The position numbers were made by a program, and so were the translations under genes. Of a stretch of 64,000 nt of DNA, positions 41,958 through 51,697 are shown piece after piece. The notes under the pieces were generated by a model, which made no database searches, was not told the origin of the DNA, and worked only from the letters and a program-made list of their open reading frames with translations. Source of the stretch: Burkholderia metallica (GTDB taxonomy: Bacteria > Pseudomonadota > Gammaproteobacteria > Burkholderiales > Burkholderiaceae); assembly GCF_902832845.1 (NCBI RefSeq), contig NZ_CADFDB010000001.1, forward strand, positions 992,001 to 1,056,000, in the 5' to 3' direction. Positions within the stretch are counted from its first letter, which is position 1, and each line of letters starts with the position of its first letter.

Positions 41958-43100
41958 TTGAAAAAAACCCTCATCGCCGGCGCATGTGCCGCCGCACTGT
42001 TCGCCCCGCTCGCTTACGCGCAAAGCTCGGTCACGCTGTACGGGCTGATCGACGCCGGCATCGCCTACACCAACAACGCCAACGGCGCGTCGCTGTGGCG
42101 CCTGAACAGCGGCACCGTCAACGGCAGCCGCGTCGGGTTTCGCGGCACCGAGGATCTCGGCGGCGGCCTGAAGGCGCTGTTCGTTCTCGAGAACGGCTTC
42201 AACGTGAACAACGGCGGGCTCGGGCAGGACGGCAAGCTGTTCGGCCGCCACGCATACGTCGGCCTGAGCCGGAGCGGCTACGGCACGCTCACGCTCGGCC
42301 GCCAGTACGACACGATGGTCGACTTCGTCGCGCCGCTGTCGGCCACGGCCGGCGACTTCGGCGATGCGGGCTTCGCGCATCCGTTCGACAACGACAACCT
42401 GAACCACTCGCTGCGCATCAACAACGCGGTCAAGTACACGAGCGACACCTATGCGGGCTTCAAGGTCGGCGCGATGTACGCGTTCTCGAACGCGACCAGC
42501 TTCGGCGCGAACCGCGCGTACAGCGTCGCGGCGAGCTACACGAACGGCCCGCTGAAGCTGGCCGGCGCGTACCTGCAGATGAACGGCACGAAGGGCTCGA
42601 CGAGCGCGAGCCCCGGCGCGACCGATGCGGCCGAAGCGAAGAGCGTGAACCAGGGCGGCTGGTCGATCGGCTCGGATCGCATGCGTTCGTACGGCGGCGG
42701 CATCAGCTACGGATTCGGCCCGGCCACCGTCGGCTTCGTCTATACGCGCTCGCAATACGACAACACGGGGTCGTTCGGCTCGACCGGCCAGGTCGCGTTC
42801 AACAATTACGACGTGAACGTGCGCTATGCGGTGACGCCGGCCGTCAGCGTCGGCGCGGCCTACGTGTACACGGACGCCAGCGTGTCGAATCCCGACAGCC
42901 GGCACGGCACCGATCCGAAGTGGCACCAGGTCGACCTGCAAGCCGTCTACAAGCTGTCGCGCCGCACGGACGTCTACGCGGAAGCGATGTATCAGCATGC
43001 ATCGGGCCGCGGCTACCAGGCGTTCATCAACGGCTCGGGCGGCGCATCGAGCACCGCGAATCAGATCGTCGGCACGATCGGCATGCGCACGCGCTTCTGA
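41958..43100 (+). CDS. Outer-membrane porin, Burkholderia general porin type
   Basis: A 380-residue Gram-negative porin (16-strand barrel family). The signal peptide is KKTLIAGACAAALFAPLAYA followed by Q, then SSVTLYGLIDAGIAYTNNAN, NGSRVGFRGTEDLGGGLKAL, LGRQYDTMVDFVAPL and the C-terminal Phe (GTIGMRTRF) needed for outer-membrane assembly. The TTG start at 41958 has AGGAG with a 7-base spacer; an upstream frame to 41721 would have no such site. It forms a general diffusion channel for hydrophilic solutes. Confidence 0.9.
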   Translation: MKKTLIAGACAAALFAPLAYAQSSVTLYGLIDAGIAYTNNANGASLWRLNSGTVNGSRVGFRGTEDLGGGLKALFVLENGFNVNNGGLGQDGKLFGRHAYVGLSRSGYGTLTLGRQYDTMVDFVAPLSATAGDFGDAGFAHPFDNDNLNHSLRINNAVKYTSDTYAGFKVGAMYAFSNATSFGANRAYSVAASYTNGPLKLAGAYLQMNGTKGSTSASPGATDAAEAKSVNQGGWSIGSDRMRSYGGGISYGFGPATVGFVYTRSQYDNTGSFGSTGQVAFNNYDVNVRYAVTPAVSVGAAYVYTDASVSNPDSRHGTDPKWHQVDLQAVYKLSRRTDVYAEAMYQHASGRGYQAFINGSGGASSTANQIVGTIGMRTRF

Positions 43101-43316
43101 CCGGCGTCACCTCGCGTCGCCCGACGGCCGCGAACCTGCGTTCGCATGCGGGTTCGGCCGCCGCGGGCAGTTCGCTCGAATGTTGTTCCATCTGGAAGGC
43201 AGCGTGCCTGGAATCGGGGTTTTTGCGCGCGCGGGCGCTGCGTAGACTGCCAGCGAAGGTCGGGGTCACGCATCGCGCGTCGCACCGGCCACCTTTCCCG
43301 TCTCCAGGAGAACCTC

Positions 43317-43619
43317 GTGAAATCGCTCGTCGTTACCGCCGCCGCTGCCGTTCTGCTTGCCGCACCGGCCCTGTCGTTCGCCCAGTCGGCACAGTCGCCC
43401 GTCACGCGCGCGCAAGTGCTGCAGGAGCTGATCGATCTCGAGTCGGTCGGCTACAACCCGGCGCGCGGCGAACTCAACAACTATCCGGACGACATCATGG
43501 CGGCGCAGGAACGACTCCGCGAAAAGCGTCTCGCGCAACGCAAGGCCGCGCAGGCCGCATACGGGCCGGCCGGCGAACCCGCAACGGAATCGGGCGCGGC
43601 AGCCAGGCCCGCGCTGTAA
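43317..43619 (+). CDS. DUF4148 secreted protein (second copy)
   Basis: A 100-residue exported protein starting with GTG, with AGGAG 6 bases upstream. The signal peptide is MKSLVVTAAAAVLLAAPALS with cleavage after FAQ. The motif is VTRAQVLQELIDLESVGYNP and an RGELNNYPDDIMAAQERLRE segment as in the other copy at 9370-9699. Function unknown. It follows the porin gene on the same strand. Confidence 0.85.
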   Translation: MKSLVVTAAAAVLLAAPALSFAQSAQSPVTRAQVLQELIDLESVGYNPARGELNNYPDDIMAAQERLREKRLAQRKAAQAAYGPAGEPATESGAAARPAL

Positions 43620-43737
43620 CGCGATGACGCAGCACCGCGCCCGCGTGAACGATGTCTTGCGGGCGCGGCGTGGGTTGTGTTTGCGTGGTTTGCGTGGTTT
43701 GCGTAAAGCACGCGGCAATGCGCCGGTGCTCCGCCGC

Positions 43738-44685
43738 TCACGCGGCCTGCGGTTCGCGATCGATCGCGTTCAGCATCTCGACGTCGCGCGCGATCATCGC
43801 CGGCACCTGCGCACGCAGCATCTCGACCCAGGTCCGCACCTTCGCGTCGACGAAACGGCGCGACGGATACAGCGCATGGACGTTCATCTTCTGCAGGATA
43901 TGCGCGGGCAGCACGCGCACGAGCGTACCGTCGCGCAGCGCGTCGATCGCCGAGTACAGCGGCAGCATGCCGATCCCGATGCCGTCGCGAATCGCGAGCG
44001 CGAGCGATTCGGCCGTATTGGTCTGCACCGGCCCCGCGACGTGGATCTGCTCGACGCCGTCGGGCCCTTCGAGCACCCATTCGTGGGTCGGGAATGCGGG
44101 CGTGCACAGCGTCAGGCACGCATGCGCGGCGAGATCCTGCGGGCGGCCCGGCACGCCGTGGCGTTTCACGTAGTCGGGCGACGCGCACAGAATGCTGAAG
44201 GTCGAGCCGAGCAGGTGCGACACGAGTTCCGAATCGGGCAGCGACGACGCGGTCACGACGGCCATGTCGCTCGTCCCGTCGAACAGGTCGGGCATGCGCT
44301 GCGACAGCGACAGCTCGATCGACACGTCCGGGAACTGCGCGTGATAGCGCGTCAGCGCGGGCAGCACGTAGTGATGGCCGACGCTCGCGAAGCTGTGCAT
44401 GCGCAGCACGCCGGCCGGCCGTTCGTGCGCGCAGCTCGCCTCTTCTTCCGCGCGGTCGACGTCGGCGAGAATCTGGCGGCAGCGCCGCAGATAGCTTTCG
44501 CCGGCCGACGTGAGCGCGAGACGGCGCGTCGAACGGTTCATCAGGCGGGTGCGCAGGCGCGCCTCGAGTTCCGACACCGCGCGCGACATCGCGCCGGTCG
44601 TCGAATTCAGCGATTGCGCGGCGGCGGTGAAACTGCCCGTCTCGACGACGCGCGAAAACACCCGCATGTTTTGTAGGGTATCCAT
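43738..44685 (-). CDS. LysR-family transcriptional regulator
   Basis: A 315-residue LysR regulator. The helix-turn-helix has MRVFSRVVETGSFTAAAQSL and SRAVSELEARLRTRLMNRST, then the effector domain VLRMHSFASVGHHYVLPALT. It is divergent from the FUSC exporter gene, which it probably controls, like AaeR and aaeB of E. coli. The ATG at 44685 is chosen because it starts the family's standard N-terminus. Confidence 0.88.
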   Translation of the reverse strand: MDTLQNMRVFSRVVETGSFTAAAQSLNSTTGAMSRAVSELEARLRTRLMNRSTRRLALTSAGESYLRRCRQILADVDRAEEEASCAHERPAGVLRMHSFASVGHHYVLPALTRYHAQFPDVSIELSLSQRMPDLFDGTSDMAVVTASSLPDSELVSHLLGSTFSILCASPDYVKRHGVPGRPQDLAAHACLTLCTPAFPTHEWVLEGPDGVEQIHVAGPVQTNTAESLALAIRDGIGIGMLPLYSAIDALRDGTLVRVLPAHILQKMNVHALYPSRRFVDAKVRTWVEMLRAQVPAMIARDVEMLNAIDREPQAA

Positions 44686-44883
44686 TCCTGTGAGCAACCT
44701 GTAGCGGAGCCGCTATTTTCCTCCACCCGATGCGGCAGATTGTTACTCCGGCTGCAACTATCGTTTCCCCGCAACTGCGTTAATGCGCGGGCGCCGCCCT
44801 CCTACAATCGGCGCCTCACCCGTCGAACGGACCCGTTCGGACGCGCCGCGCATGTCGCCCGGCCCCGTACCGGCCCCCTACTC

Positions 44884-47067
44884 ATGAAGCCACAACCTGC
44901 GATCGAGCGCCCCACCATCGAACCGGCACGATGGAGAACATGGCTCGATCCACTCGGCGACGCCGCGCGCGACTGGGCCGCGAGCGACGGGCTGATCTGG
45001 CTGCACCTCGCTAAAACCGTGTTCGCGGCGCTCCTGGCGATGGGCATCGCGATGCGCCTGGAGATGTCGCAGCCGCGCACGGCGATGACGACCGTGTTCG
45101 TGCTGATGCAGCCGCTGTCGGGGATGGTGTTCGCGAAGAGCTTCTACCGTGTGCTCGGCACGGCGGCCGGCCTCGTCGCCGCGCTCGCGCTCGGCGGGCT
45201 GTTCGCGCAGCAGCCCGAGCTGTACATGACCGGCATCACGCTGTGGGTCGGCACCTGCATCGCGCTCGCGGTGCGCAACCGCCACTTCCGCTGGTACGGC
45301 TTCGTGCTCGCCGGCTACACGGCCGCGCTGATCGGCCTGCCGGCGGTGATGACGCCGCAGACGCTGTTCCAGTCCGCGCTCACGCGCGCCGCGGAAGTCG
45401 CGCTCGGCATCGCGTGCTCGGGCGCGGTCAGCGCGCTGATCCTGCCGCTCAGTTCCGCGAAGGCGCTGATGCGCTCGCTGGGCACCCGCCATGCGACGTT
45501 CGCGGCGTTCACGGCCGGCGCGCTCGCGGGCGACGTCGCGCGCGGCGATTTCGAGCGGCGCTTCGCCGATTTCGTCGACGACATCGTCGGCTTCGAGGCC
45601 AACCGTGCATTCGCGTCGTTCGAGGATCCGCACATTCGTGCGCGCAGCCGGCGCCTCGCGCGGCTGAACAGCGAATTCATGAACGCGTGCACGCGGCTGC
45701 ATGCGCTGCACCAGTTGGTCAAGCGCCTGCGCGCGAACGGTTCGGACGCGGTCCTCGATGCGCTGGCGCCGCACGTCGACGCACTCGCGCAACGCTTCGC
45801 CGCCCTGCGCGACGAGCGGCAGCGTGGCGTCCCGTTCGCCACCGGCGCGTTGCTGGACCTGCGCCGCTTTCACGGCGCGTTGCCGAAGGCCGCACGCGCA
45901 TCGCGGCGGGACATCGAGGCGCATGCGGCCGGCGGCCTGCTCGATTTCGATACCGCGATCGAGCTGCTTTACCGCTTCATCGGCGAATACCTCGGCTACG
46001 CCGATACGTACGCGTCGCTCGACCAGGACGATCACGCGTTCGAGCGCTCGGTCACGCATTACGCGGTGAAGACCAATACGTTCTTCGTCGGCTTCGCGTT
46101 CCTGCGCACGATCGTCGCCGTGGGCGCGATGAGCGCGTTCTGGCTCGCGTCCGAATGGCCGAGCGGCTCGCTTGCCGTGATCGCCACCGCGATCGCGTGC
46201 GCGCTCAGCTCGACGTCGCCGCGCGCGCCGAAGTTCGTTGCGCAGATGAGTGTGGGCGCGGCGTTCGCGACCGCCGTCGGCTACCTGTTCCTGTGCTACG
46301 TGTATCCGAACATCGACGGCTTCCCGCTGTTGTGCGCGGCGCTCGCGCCGGTGCTCGGCCTCGGCGCGTTTCTCGCGATGCGACCGGGATTGTCCGGCTA
46401 CGGAATCGGCTTCGCGGTGTTTTTCTGCCTGCTCGCGGGGCCGGACAACGTGATCGCGTATACGCCCGAGGTGCTGATCAACAACGGGCTGGCGATCGTC
46501 GTCGCGATGCTCGCGTGCGCGCTCGTGTTCGCGGTCGTGTTCCCCACCCACATGCCGTGGCTCACCGGCCGCATCGCGCACGACCTGCGCTGCCAGGTCA
46601 CGCTCGCGTGCGAAGGCGCACCGGCGGGCCTCGCGCAGCGCTTCCAGTCGAGCACGCACGACCTGATGGCACAACTGCGCACATTGCTCGTGCGGCGCAC
46701 GCGACAGCATCGCGATGCGCTGCGCTGGATGCTGTCGACGCTCGAGGTCGGCCACGCGGTGATCGACCTGCGCGACGAACTGAGCGCGTTCCGCGAATCG
46801 AAACCGCCGCAGATGCTGCGCTGGACCGGTTCGATCGACGCGGTGCTGCACGCGCTGCCGCGCTTCTTCGACGATCCGACGCCCGGCCACCACGCACGCA
46901 CGCTGAAATCGGTGAATCTCGCGATCCGTGCGTCGCAGCACGCGCTGCAGGCGTGGTATGCGGTGCCCGACGAGCGGCACCGGATGCAGCGCATCGTCGG
47001 CTGCCTGCACTTCATGCGCAGCGCGCTGCTGGACAAGGATGCGCCGTTCAACCGGCGCCGCGATTGA
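44884..47067 (+). CDS. FUSC-family exporter (AaeB-like)
   Basis: A 727-residue membrane protein with two sets of helices around a large cytoplasmic loop, as in the FUSC/AaeB family. It has FAALLAMGIAMRLEMSQPRT and MTTVFVLMQPLSGMVFAKSF in the first, RTIVAVGAMSAFWLASEWPS and VYPNIDGFPLLCAALAPVLG in the second. AaeB exports p-hydroxybenzoate and related aromatic acids. The AaeX and AaeA partners are not next to it. It is divergent from the LysR gene. Confidence 0.85.
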   Translation: MKPQPAIERPTIEPARWRTWLDPLGDAARDWAASDGLIWLHLAKTVFAALLAMGIAMRLEMSQPRTAMTTVFVLMQPLSGMVFAKSFYRVLGTAAGLVAALALGGLFAQQPELYMTGITLWVGTCIALAVRNRHFRWYGFVLAGYTAALIGLPAVMTPQTLFQSALTRAAEVALGIACSGAVSALILPLSSAKALMRSLGTRHATFAAFTAGALAGDVARGDFERRFADFVDDIVGFEANRAFASFEDPHIRARSRRLARLNSEFMNACTRLHALHQLVKRLRANGSDAVLDALAPHVDALAQRFAALRDERQRGVPFATGALLDLRRFHGALPKAARASRRDIEAHAAGGLLDFDTAIELLYRFIGEYLGYADTYASLDQDDHAFERSVTHYAVKTNTFFVGFAFLRTIVAVGAMSAFWLASEWPSGSLAVIATAIACALSSTSPRAPKFVAQMSVGAAFATAVGYLFLCYVYPNIDGFPLLCAALAPVLGLGAFLAMRPGLSGYGIGFAVFFCLLAGPDNVIAYTPEVLINNGLAIVVAMLACALVFAVVFPTHMPWLTGRIAHDLRCQVTLACEGAPAGLAQRFQSSTHDLMAQLRTLLVRRTRQHRDALRWMLSTLEVGHAVIDLRDELSAFRESKPPQMLRWTGSIDAVLHALPRFFDDPTPGHHARTLKSVNLAIRASQHALQAWYAVPDERHRMQRIVGCLHFMRSALLDKDAPFNRRRD

Positions 47068-47167
47068 CGATCGGTGCGTGCGCAACGGGATCCTTGTGCC
47101 GGATGGAAATAAGCTCTACAGCCACGGTGATTAATCTTTAAGCAGTGCGAGCCTATAGTTTCCTCAC

Positions 47168-47184
47168 TGCCAGCGAGACTGGCA
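47168..47184 (+). promoter_or_regulatory. Small hairpin before the secreted protein's ribosome site
   Basis: TGCCAG (47168-47173) and CTGGCA (47179-47184), loop of five, just before CAGGAGAACC and the ATG at 47205. It could affect translation of the small secreted protein. Confidence 0.4.
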
Positions 47185-47204
47185 CTCACCCAGGAGAACC
47201 CAAA

Positions 47205-47417
47205 ATGAAGCCGCTGCACCTCGCCCTCGTTGCCCTGTCGCTCACCGCTGCCGTCGCTCATGCACAGCCGGCGCCGGCAGACGTCGCACAGCAACCGGCG
47301 AACCGCGCCGAAGCCGTCGCCACCGCCGGCCGCGTCGATCGTGCGCAATCGAAGCAGGAAGACCCGAACGCCTGTGTCGGCCCCGTCAGCTTCTGCAACA
47401 TCTACTTCGGCAGCTGA
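47205..47417 (+). CDS. Small secreted protein, 70 aa
   Basis: A 70-residue exported protein: signal peptide MKPLHLALVALSLTAAVAHA then Q, followed by a short mature part with two cysteines (DPNACVGPVSFCNIYFGS). AGGAG lies 8 bases upstream. No family is recognised. Two cysteines near the C-terminus suggest a disulfide. Confidence 0.7.
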   Translation: MKPLHLALVALSLTAAVAHAQPAPADVAQQPANRAEAVATAGRVDRAQSKQEDPNACVGPVSFCNIYFGS

Positions 47418-47525
47418 GCATGACGCCGCGTCGTCACGGCCACGCCAACATCGCCCGCGTCGCACACATCGCACGCGCGGGCGCGCGGCGGGCCGGCCGG
47501 GCGCCGCATCGCCGCGCCGCCTCGT

Positions 47526-47545
47526 GCCGCTTCGATTGAAGCGGC
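47526..47545. terminator. Hairpin between converging genes
   Basis: GCCGCTTC (47526-47533) and GAAGCGGC (47538-47545), loop GATT. It lies between the small secreted protein and the DmpA-type gene, which converge, so it may end both transcripts; T runs are weak. Confidence 0.5.
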
Positions 47546-47555
47546 GCTTGCCGTT

Positions 47556-48665
47556 TCAGGCGCCGCGTCCCGGCCGCCAGCCTACCTCTCGCAACGCATC
47601 GAGCAAGCGCGCCTGACCCAGCCCTTCGACCCGCGCCCCGCGCGACTCGACGTCGCCGCCCGCGACGAGCGCATTCACGATCGCTTCCTCCACCGCTTCC
47701 GCCGCCGCGACGAACAGCGCGGAAATATGGTCGTTGTTGACCATCTGCACGCCGGTGGTCGGCGCGCCCTTGCTGCCGTAGTTCGCTGTCGGCAGGCCGT
47801 CGTTGCCCGTGGCGAACGCGAGGAAGATGTCACCGCTCGAATCCTCGGTGCCGCCGCCGACCCGCGCGAGCCCGACGCTCGCGCGCTGCGCGAGACGCGT
47901 GCATTGATGCGGCAGCAGCGGCGCGTCGGTCGCGATCGTCACGACGATCGAGCCCATCCCGGCCTCGCCTTGCGCGTTCGGCGCGCGGAACGGGGAAGGC
48001 ACGTGCCGCAGCACCTCGCCGACCGGGTAGCCGGCCACGCGCAGCATCTCGCGCACGCCGTAGTTCGCCTGCACGAGCGCGCCGACGGTCCAGCCGCCCG
48101 CATCGGCCGCGAGCACGCGCGACGCGGTGCCGATGCCGCCCTTGAACTCGTGGCAGATCATCCCCGTGCCGCCGCCCACGCCGCCTTCGGCGACCGGGCC
48201 GGAGTGCGCGGCCGCCAGCGCGCGCTGTACGTGCGCGGCGCTCACGTGCTGCCCCCAGATATCGTTGAGCAACCCGTCGTAGGTTTCCATCACGACCGGC
48301 ATGCACCAGTACACGCGGCCGGCCACCGCTTCGCGCTCGTTCGCGACGAGCGCGTCGCGCACCGCGCCGACGCTGTGCGTGTTCGTATAGGCGATCGGCG
48401 TGGTCAGCAGGCCGGCCTCGCGAATCCATTCGAGCCCCGTCGCATCGCCGTTGCCGTTCAGCACGTGCACGCCCGCGAAGCACGGCGAATCGTGCGCGGC
48501 GCCCGCGCGCGGCTCGATAACGGTGACGCCGGTGCGGACCGATGCATCGCCGTTCTCGACGTTCAGCGTGCAATGTCCGACCCGCACGCCGGCAACGTCC
48601 GTGATCGCGTTGAAGCGGCCCGGCGTGCCGAGTCCGATGCGGATGCCGAGATCCCTCGTGCGCAT
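47556..48665 (-). CDS. DmpA/S58-family aminopeptidase (L-aminopeptidase/D-esterase)
   Basis: P1/S58 family, 369 residues: RTRDLGIRIGLGTPGRFNAI, then ITDVAGVRVGHCTLNVENGD, GVGGGTGMICHEFKGGIGTA. The autoprocessing nucleophile is the Ser in GGTEDSSGDIFLAFATGNDG, where the family cleaves before Ser to make two subunits. The enzyme removes N-terminal amino acids from peptides or amides and can act on D-amino acid amides. ATG at 48665 has GGAGG 8 bases upstream. An APC-type permease follows upstream in the same direction. Confidence 0.87.
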   Translation of the reverse strand: MRTRDLGIRIGLGTPGRFNAITDVAGVRVGHCTLNVENGDASVRTGVTVIEPRAGAAHDSPCFAGVHVLNGNGDATGLEWIREAGLLTTPIAYTNTHSVGAVRDALVANEREAVAGRVYWCMPVVMETYDGLLNDIWGQHVSAAHVQRALAAAHSGPVAEGGVGGGTGMICHEFKGGIGTASRVLAADAGGWTVGALVQANYGVREMLRVAGYPVGEVLRHVPSPFRAPNAQGEAGMGSIVVTIATDAPLLPHQCTRLAQRASVGLARVGGGTEDSSGDIFLAFATGNDGLPTANYGSKGAPTTGVQMVNNDHISALFVAAAEAVEEAIVNALVAGGDVESRGARVEGLGQARLLDALREVGWRPGRGA

Positions 48666-48727
48666 GATGTGATTCCTCCAGTCTTTCGATATGGTTCGGT
48701 GTTTCAGTGCTTCGGCAGGCCCGGCGC

Positions 48728-50134
48728 TCAGAGCGCGCGGAACGCTTCGCTGTGGCGCGCCCACACCGCATACATCGCGAGCGCGGCGACCAGCAGCGCG
48801 CCGATGATGATCAGGTCGGTCGGTTTCGTCGCGGTGGCCAGCGTCGTGTACAGCGTATAGGCGGCGCCGACCACCGCGACGAGCGGCGTGACGGGCCACA
48901 ATGGCATCCGGTAATGATGCTCGACGTCGCGGCGCACGAACCGGCTCGCGAGTGCGGCCAGCCCGACGACCAGGTAGATCATCAGCAGCAGGTCGACCGT
49001 GAACGCGGTCAGCTCGTCGAGGCTCGACACGAACACGAGCCCGGCCGACGGCACCGCTAGCGCGATCGTGGCGAGCCACGGCGATTCGAAGCGCGGATGA
49101 ATCGTCGAGAATGCCCGGTTGCACGCGCGCGACCAGAGCGCGTGCCGGCCGCTGCTGTACAGCAGGCGCCCCATCGTGATCACGATCGCGATGATGGCAT
49201 TGAACACTGACAGGAAGATTCCGCCGCTCACCACCCGCGACACGGCCGGGTTGCTGAGCGAACGCACGACATAGCCGATCGGGTCGGCGCTCTTCGTCAG
49301 TTCCGTCAGCGACGGCGCGCCGAGCACGATGGCGGTAAGCGGCACCAGTTCGACGACGAGGATCACGAGCAGCGAATAGATCACCGCCTTCGCGACGTTG
49401 CGGTTGCCGCCGCGCAGGTCTTCCGCGAGATACGCGGCCGAGCCGAAGCCGTTGTAGCAGAAGATCGCGGTGCCGATCGCCGGCACGATGGCCGCGAGCG
49501 TCGCCGGCACGAGCGCGTTGCCGCTCGCGACGACCGGCGCGATCAGCGCGTCGGCGCCGCGATGCGGCGAACCGAAGCCGAGGCCTGCGATCAGCATCAG
49601 CACGCCGATCTCGACGACGAGGAACGCACCGGTGATCCACGCGTTCGTCTTGATGTTCAGCATGCCGAGCAGGTAGCTGAGCAGCACGATCGTCAGCGCG
49701 ACCGACTGGTTGCCGAAGTGCGTGCCGAGCGCGTTGTTCAGGTATGGCGCGGCGCCGCTCGCGAGCACGGCCGGGATGAACACGCTGACGGACAGCACCG
49801 TGATGAAGGTCAGGTAGCCGGGCAGCGTGCCGAACACGCGCTTGGCCATGACGTATTCGCCGCCTGCACTGCGGTGCGCGGCGCTGAGCTCCGCGTAACA
49901 GAGCGCGAACGCCAGCGCGAGCACGCCGCCGAGCAGGAACGACAGCACCGCGCCGCTGCCGGCCTGCTGGATCGCGAACGGCGCGATCACGAAGATCGAG
50001 CTTGCGGGCGTCACGCCCGATACGGTGATCATCACGGCATCGCGCACGCTGAGCGTCTGCGACAGCGCGTGCGGCGCGTCTTGCGTGGCAGGCGCCGCTT
50101 GCAGCGGGCCCGTCGATTCCGACATCATCGCCAT
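48728..50134 (-). CDS. APC-superfamily amino acid permease
   Basis: A 468-residue APC permease with about 12 helices: SLSVRDAVMITVSGVTPASS-type entry (LSVRDAVMITVSGVTPASS), FAIQQAGSGAVLSFLLGGVL, then the family's RSAGGEYVMAKRVFGTLPGY. Start at 50134 has AGGAG 7 bases upstream. It is 62 bases upstream of the DmpA-type gene and probably in its operon, so it may import the peptidase products or D-amino acids. A LuxR regulator is divergent from it. Confidence 0.85.
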   Translation of the reverse strand: MAMMSESTGPLQAAPATQDAPHALSQTLSVRDAVMITVSGVTPASSIFVIAPFAIQQAGSGAVLSFLLGGVLALAFALCYAELSAAHRSAGGEYVMAKRVFGTLPGYLTFITVLSVSVFIPAVLASGAAPYLNNALGTHFGNQSVALTIVLLSYLLGMLNIKTNAWITGAFLVVEIGVLMLIAGLGFGSPHRGADALIAPVVASGNALVPATLAAIVPAIGTAIFCYNGFGSAAYLAEDLRGGNRNVAKAVIYSLLVILVVELVPLTAIVLGAPSLTELTKSADPIGYVVRSLSNPAVSRVVSGGIFLSVFNAIIAIVITMGRLLYSSGRHALWSRACNRAFSTIHPRFESPWLATIALAVPSAGLVFVSSLDELTAFTVDLLLMIYLVVGLAALASRFVRRDVEHHYRMPLWPVTPLVAVVGAAYTLYTTLATATKPTDLIIIGALLVAALAMYAVWARHSEAFRAL

Positions 50135-50266
50135 TTCGTTCTCCTGTGCTCCTATGCTGCTCATTTTTGAACGCCCATACTCGGGCCCGGTTGATTGCGT
50201 GGCAGTCTAGGAAGCCAATTTCAGGACCGCTATTCCCCCTTCGTGTTACGCCCTTCCGGTGGTGGT

Positions 50267-51067
50267 ATGGATCGTCTCTTTTCCGAAATCGCGATGCACC
50301 AGGCGCTCGGCCGCGCAATCGATCATCTCGGCCAACCGCGCTTCTGGCGGTTCCTGGTGCTGCTTCTCAATGAAATGGCGCCGTTCGACAACGCGCTCGC
50401 GACCGCGATCGGCCCCGACGGCGTACCGCTCGTGCTCGACGAATACGACACGGGCGGCACCGACAGCGCATCGCCCGTGCCGCTGTACCTGAACGGCCTG
50501 TATCTGCTCGACCCGTTCCTGCAGGCCGCGCACGACGGGCTCGCCGACGGCTGCTACCGGCTCGAGGAAGTCGCGCCCGACCTGTTCCGCCAGAGCGAAT
50601 ATTTCCTGAGCTACTTTCGCGATGCGGTGGGCGACGACGAGATCCAGATCCTCGTACGGCCCGACGCCGACACGCTGCTGTCGCTGTCGCTCGGCGCAAG
50701 CACGCGGTTCGACGTCGAGCCGCTCGGCAAGCTGACGGCCGCGATGCCGTGGGTGCTCGCAGCGATCCGCCAGCACTGGCGGCTGGTCGGCGACGCGGCG
50801 CGCACGACGCCCGACGCAGATCTCGGCGCGCGCGTCGAGCAGGCGCTCGCGCGCTTCGGCGCGGGCGTGCTGACCGAACGCGAAATGTCGATCGCGCGCA
50901 TGGTGCTGCGCGGCAATTCGTCGAAGGCGATTGCCGAACGGCTCGCGATATCACCCGAAACGGTTAAGGTGCACCGGCGGCATCTTTACGCGAAGCTCGG
51001 CATCTCGTCGCAGCCCGAGCTGTTTTCGCGCTTCATCCAGGCGTTGGGGGAAGGTGCGTCCGGCTGA
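50267..51067 (+). CDS. LuxR-family transcriptional regulator
   Basis: A 266-residue regulator with a C-terminal LuxR helix-turn-helix: LTEREMSIARMVLRGNSSKA and ISPETVKVHRRHLYAKLGIS. The N-terminal part has no recognised ligand domain. It is divergent from the APC permease-DmpA operon, which it probably controls. Confidence 0.82.
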   Translation: MDRLFSEIAMHQALGRAIDHLGQPRFWRFLVLLLNEMAPFDNALATAIGPDGVPLVLDEYDTGGTDSASPVPLYLNGLYLLDPFLQAAHDGLADGCYRLEEVAPDLFRQSEYFLSYFRDAVGDDEIQILVRPDADTLLSLSLGASTRFDVEPLGKLTAAMPWVLAAIRQHWRLVGDAARTTPDADLGARVEQALARFGAGVLTEREMSIARMVLRGNSSKAIAERLAISPETVKVHRRHLYAKLGISSQPELFSRFIQALGEGASG

Positions 51068-51217
51068 GCGCATCGATGCGCATCGGCGCCGGCGGATGGC
51101 AGGCGGCACGGAATCGGGCACACTCCGTGAAGCGCCGCGCATGCCACGGTCATCCGGTGACGCGGATACCGATGTGCAATTAAAAACAGGATCGCTCGAA
51201 AACAGGAATCCCGATTC

Positions 51218-51601
51218 ATGTCACTCATTCCGCTCGTGGGAATCGGCTGGCTGCTGCTATGCGCGATCAGCGCCGCGTCGCTCGTGCTCGTGCCGCCGGT
51301 GGTGCTCGTCGCGTGGCTGGCCGGCAAGGACATCTGGTCGATCCTGACCCGCGGCCGGCTGCGGTGCGCATTCTTCGCCTACCTCGGCTCCGCGCCGGTG
51401 CCGGCGGTCTTCACGTTCTTGCTGGAAGCCGGCAGCACGGCCGGGACGCAAGGCGGCGTGGCGCCCGATGGGCTGTATCAATGGAACGAACGGTTCTTCG
51501 TCGTGTTGGTCGCCGCGGCGGCACTGAGCGGCCTGCTGTTGATGCTGCGGCCGAAAGGCGCGCAAGCGGCGAACGTCGAGCCGTCGCAGCCGGCTCCGTA
51601 G
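51218..51601 (+). CDS. Small membrane protein, 127 aa
   Basis: Three likely helices: MSLIPLVGIGWLLLCAISAA, then a second around CAFFAYLGSAPVPAVFTFLL and a third in RFFVVLVAAAALSGLLLML. No family is recognised. It follows the LuxR gene on the same strand with a gap of 150 bases. Confidence 0.6.
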   Translation: MSLIPLVGIGWLLLCAISAASLVLVPPVVLVAWLAGKDIWSILTRGRLRCAFFAYLGSAPVPAVFTFLLEAGSTAGTQGGVAPDGLYQWNERFFVVLVAAAALSGLLLMLRPKGAQAANVEPSQPAP

Positions 51602-51697
51602 TCGGCCCGGTAGTCGCTCGATAGTCGGCACGCAGGTGCCGCGCCCTGCCGCCCGCCCGGTTTCCGGGCAGGCGCACGGTCATGCGCAAGCGTCCGG

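Noticed and set aside
44878-47085. 735-residue minus-strand frame over the FUSC gene
   Set aside because: Antisense shadow of a clear membrane protein.
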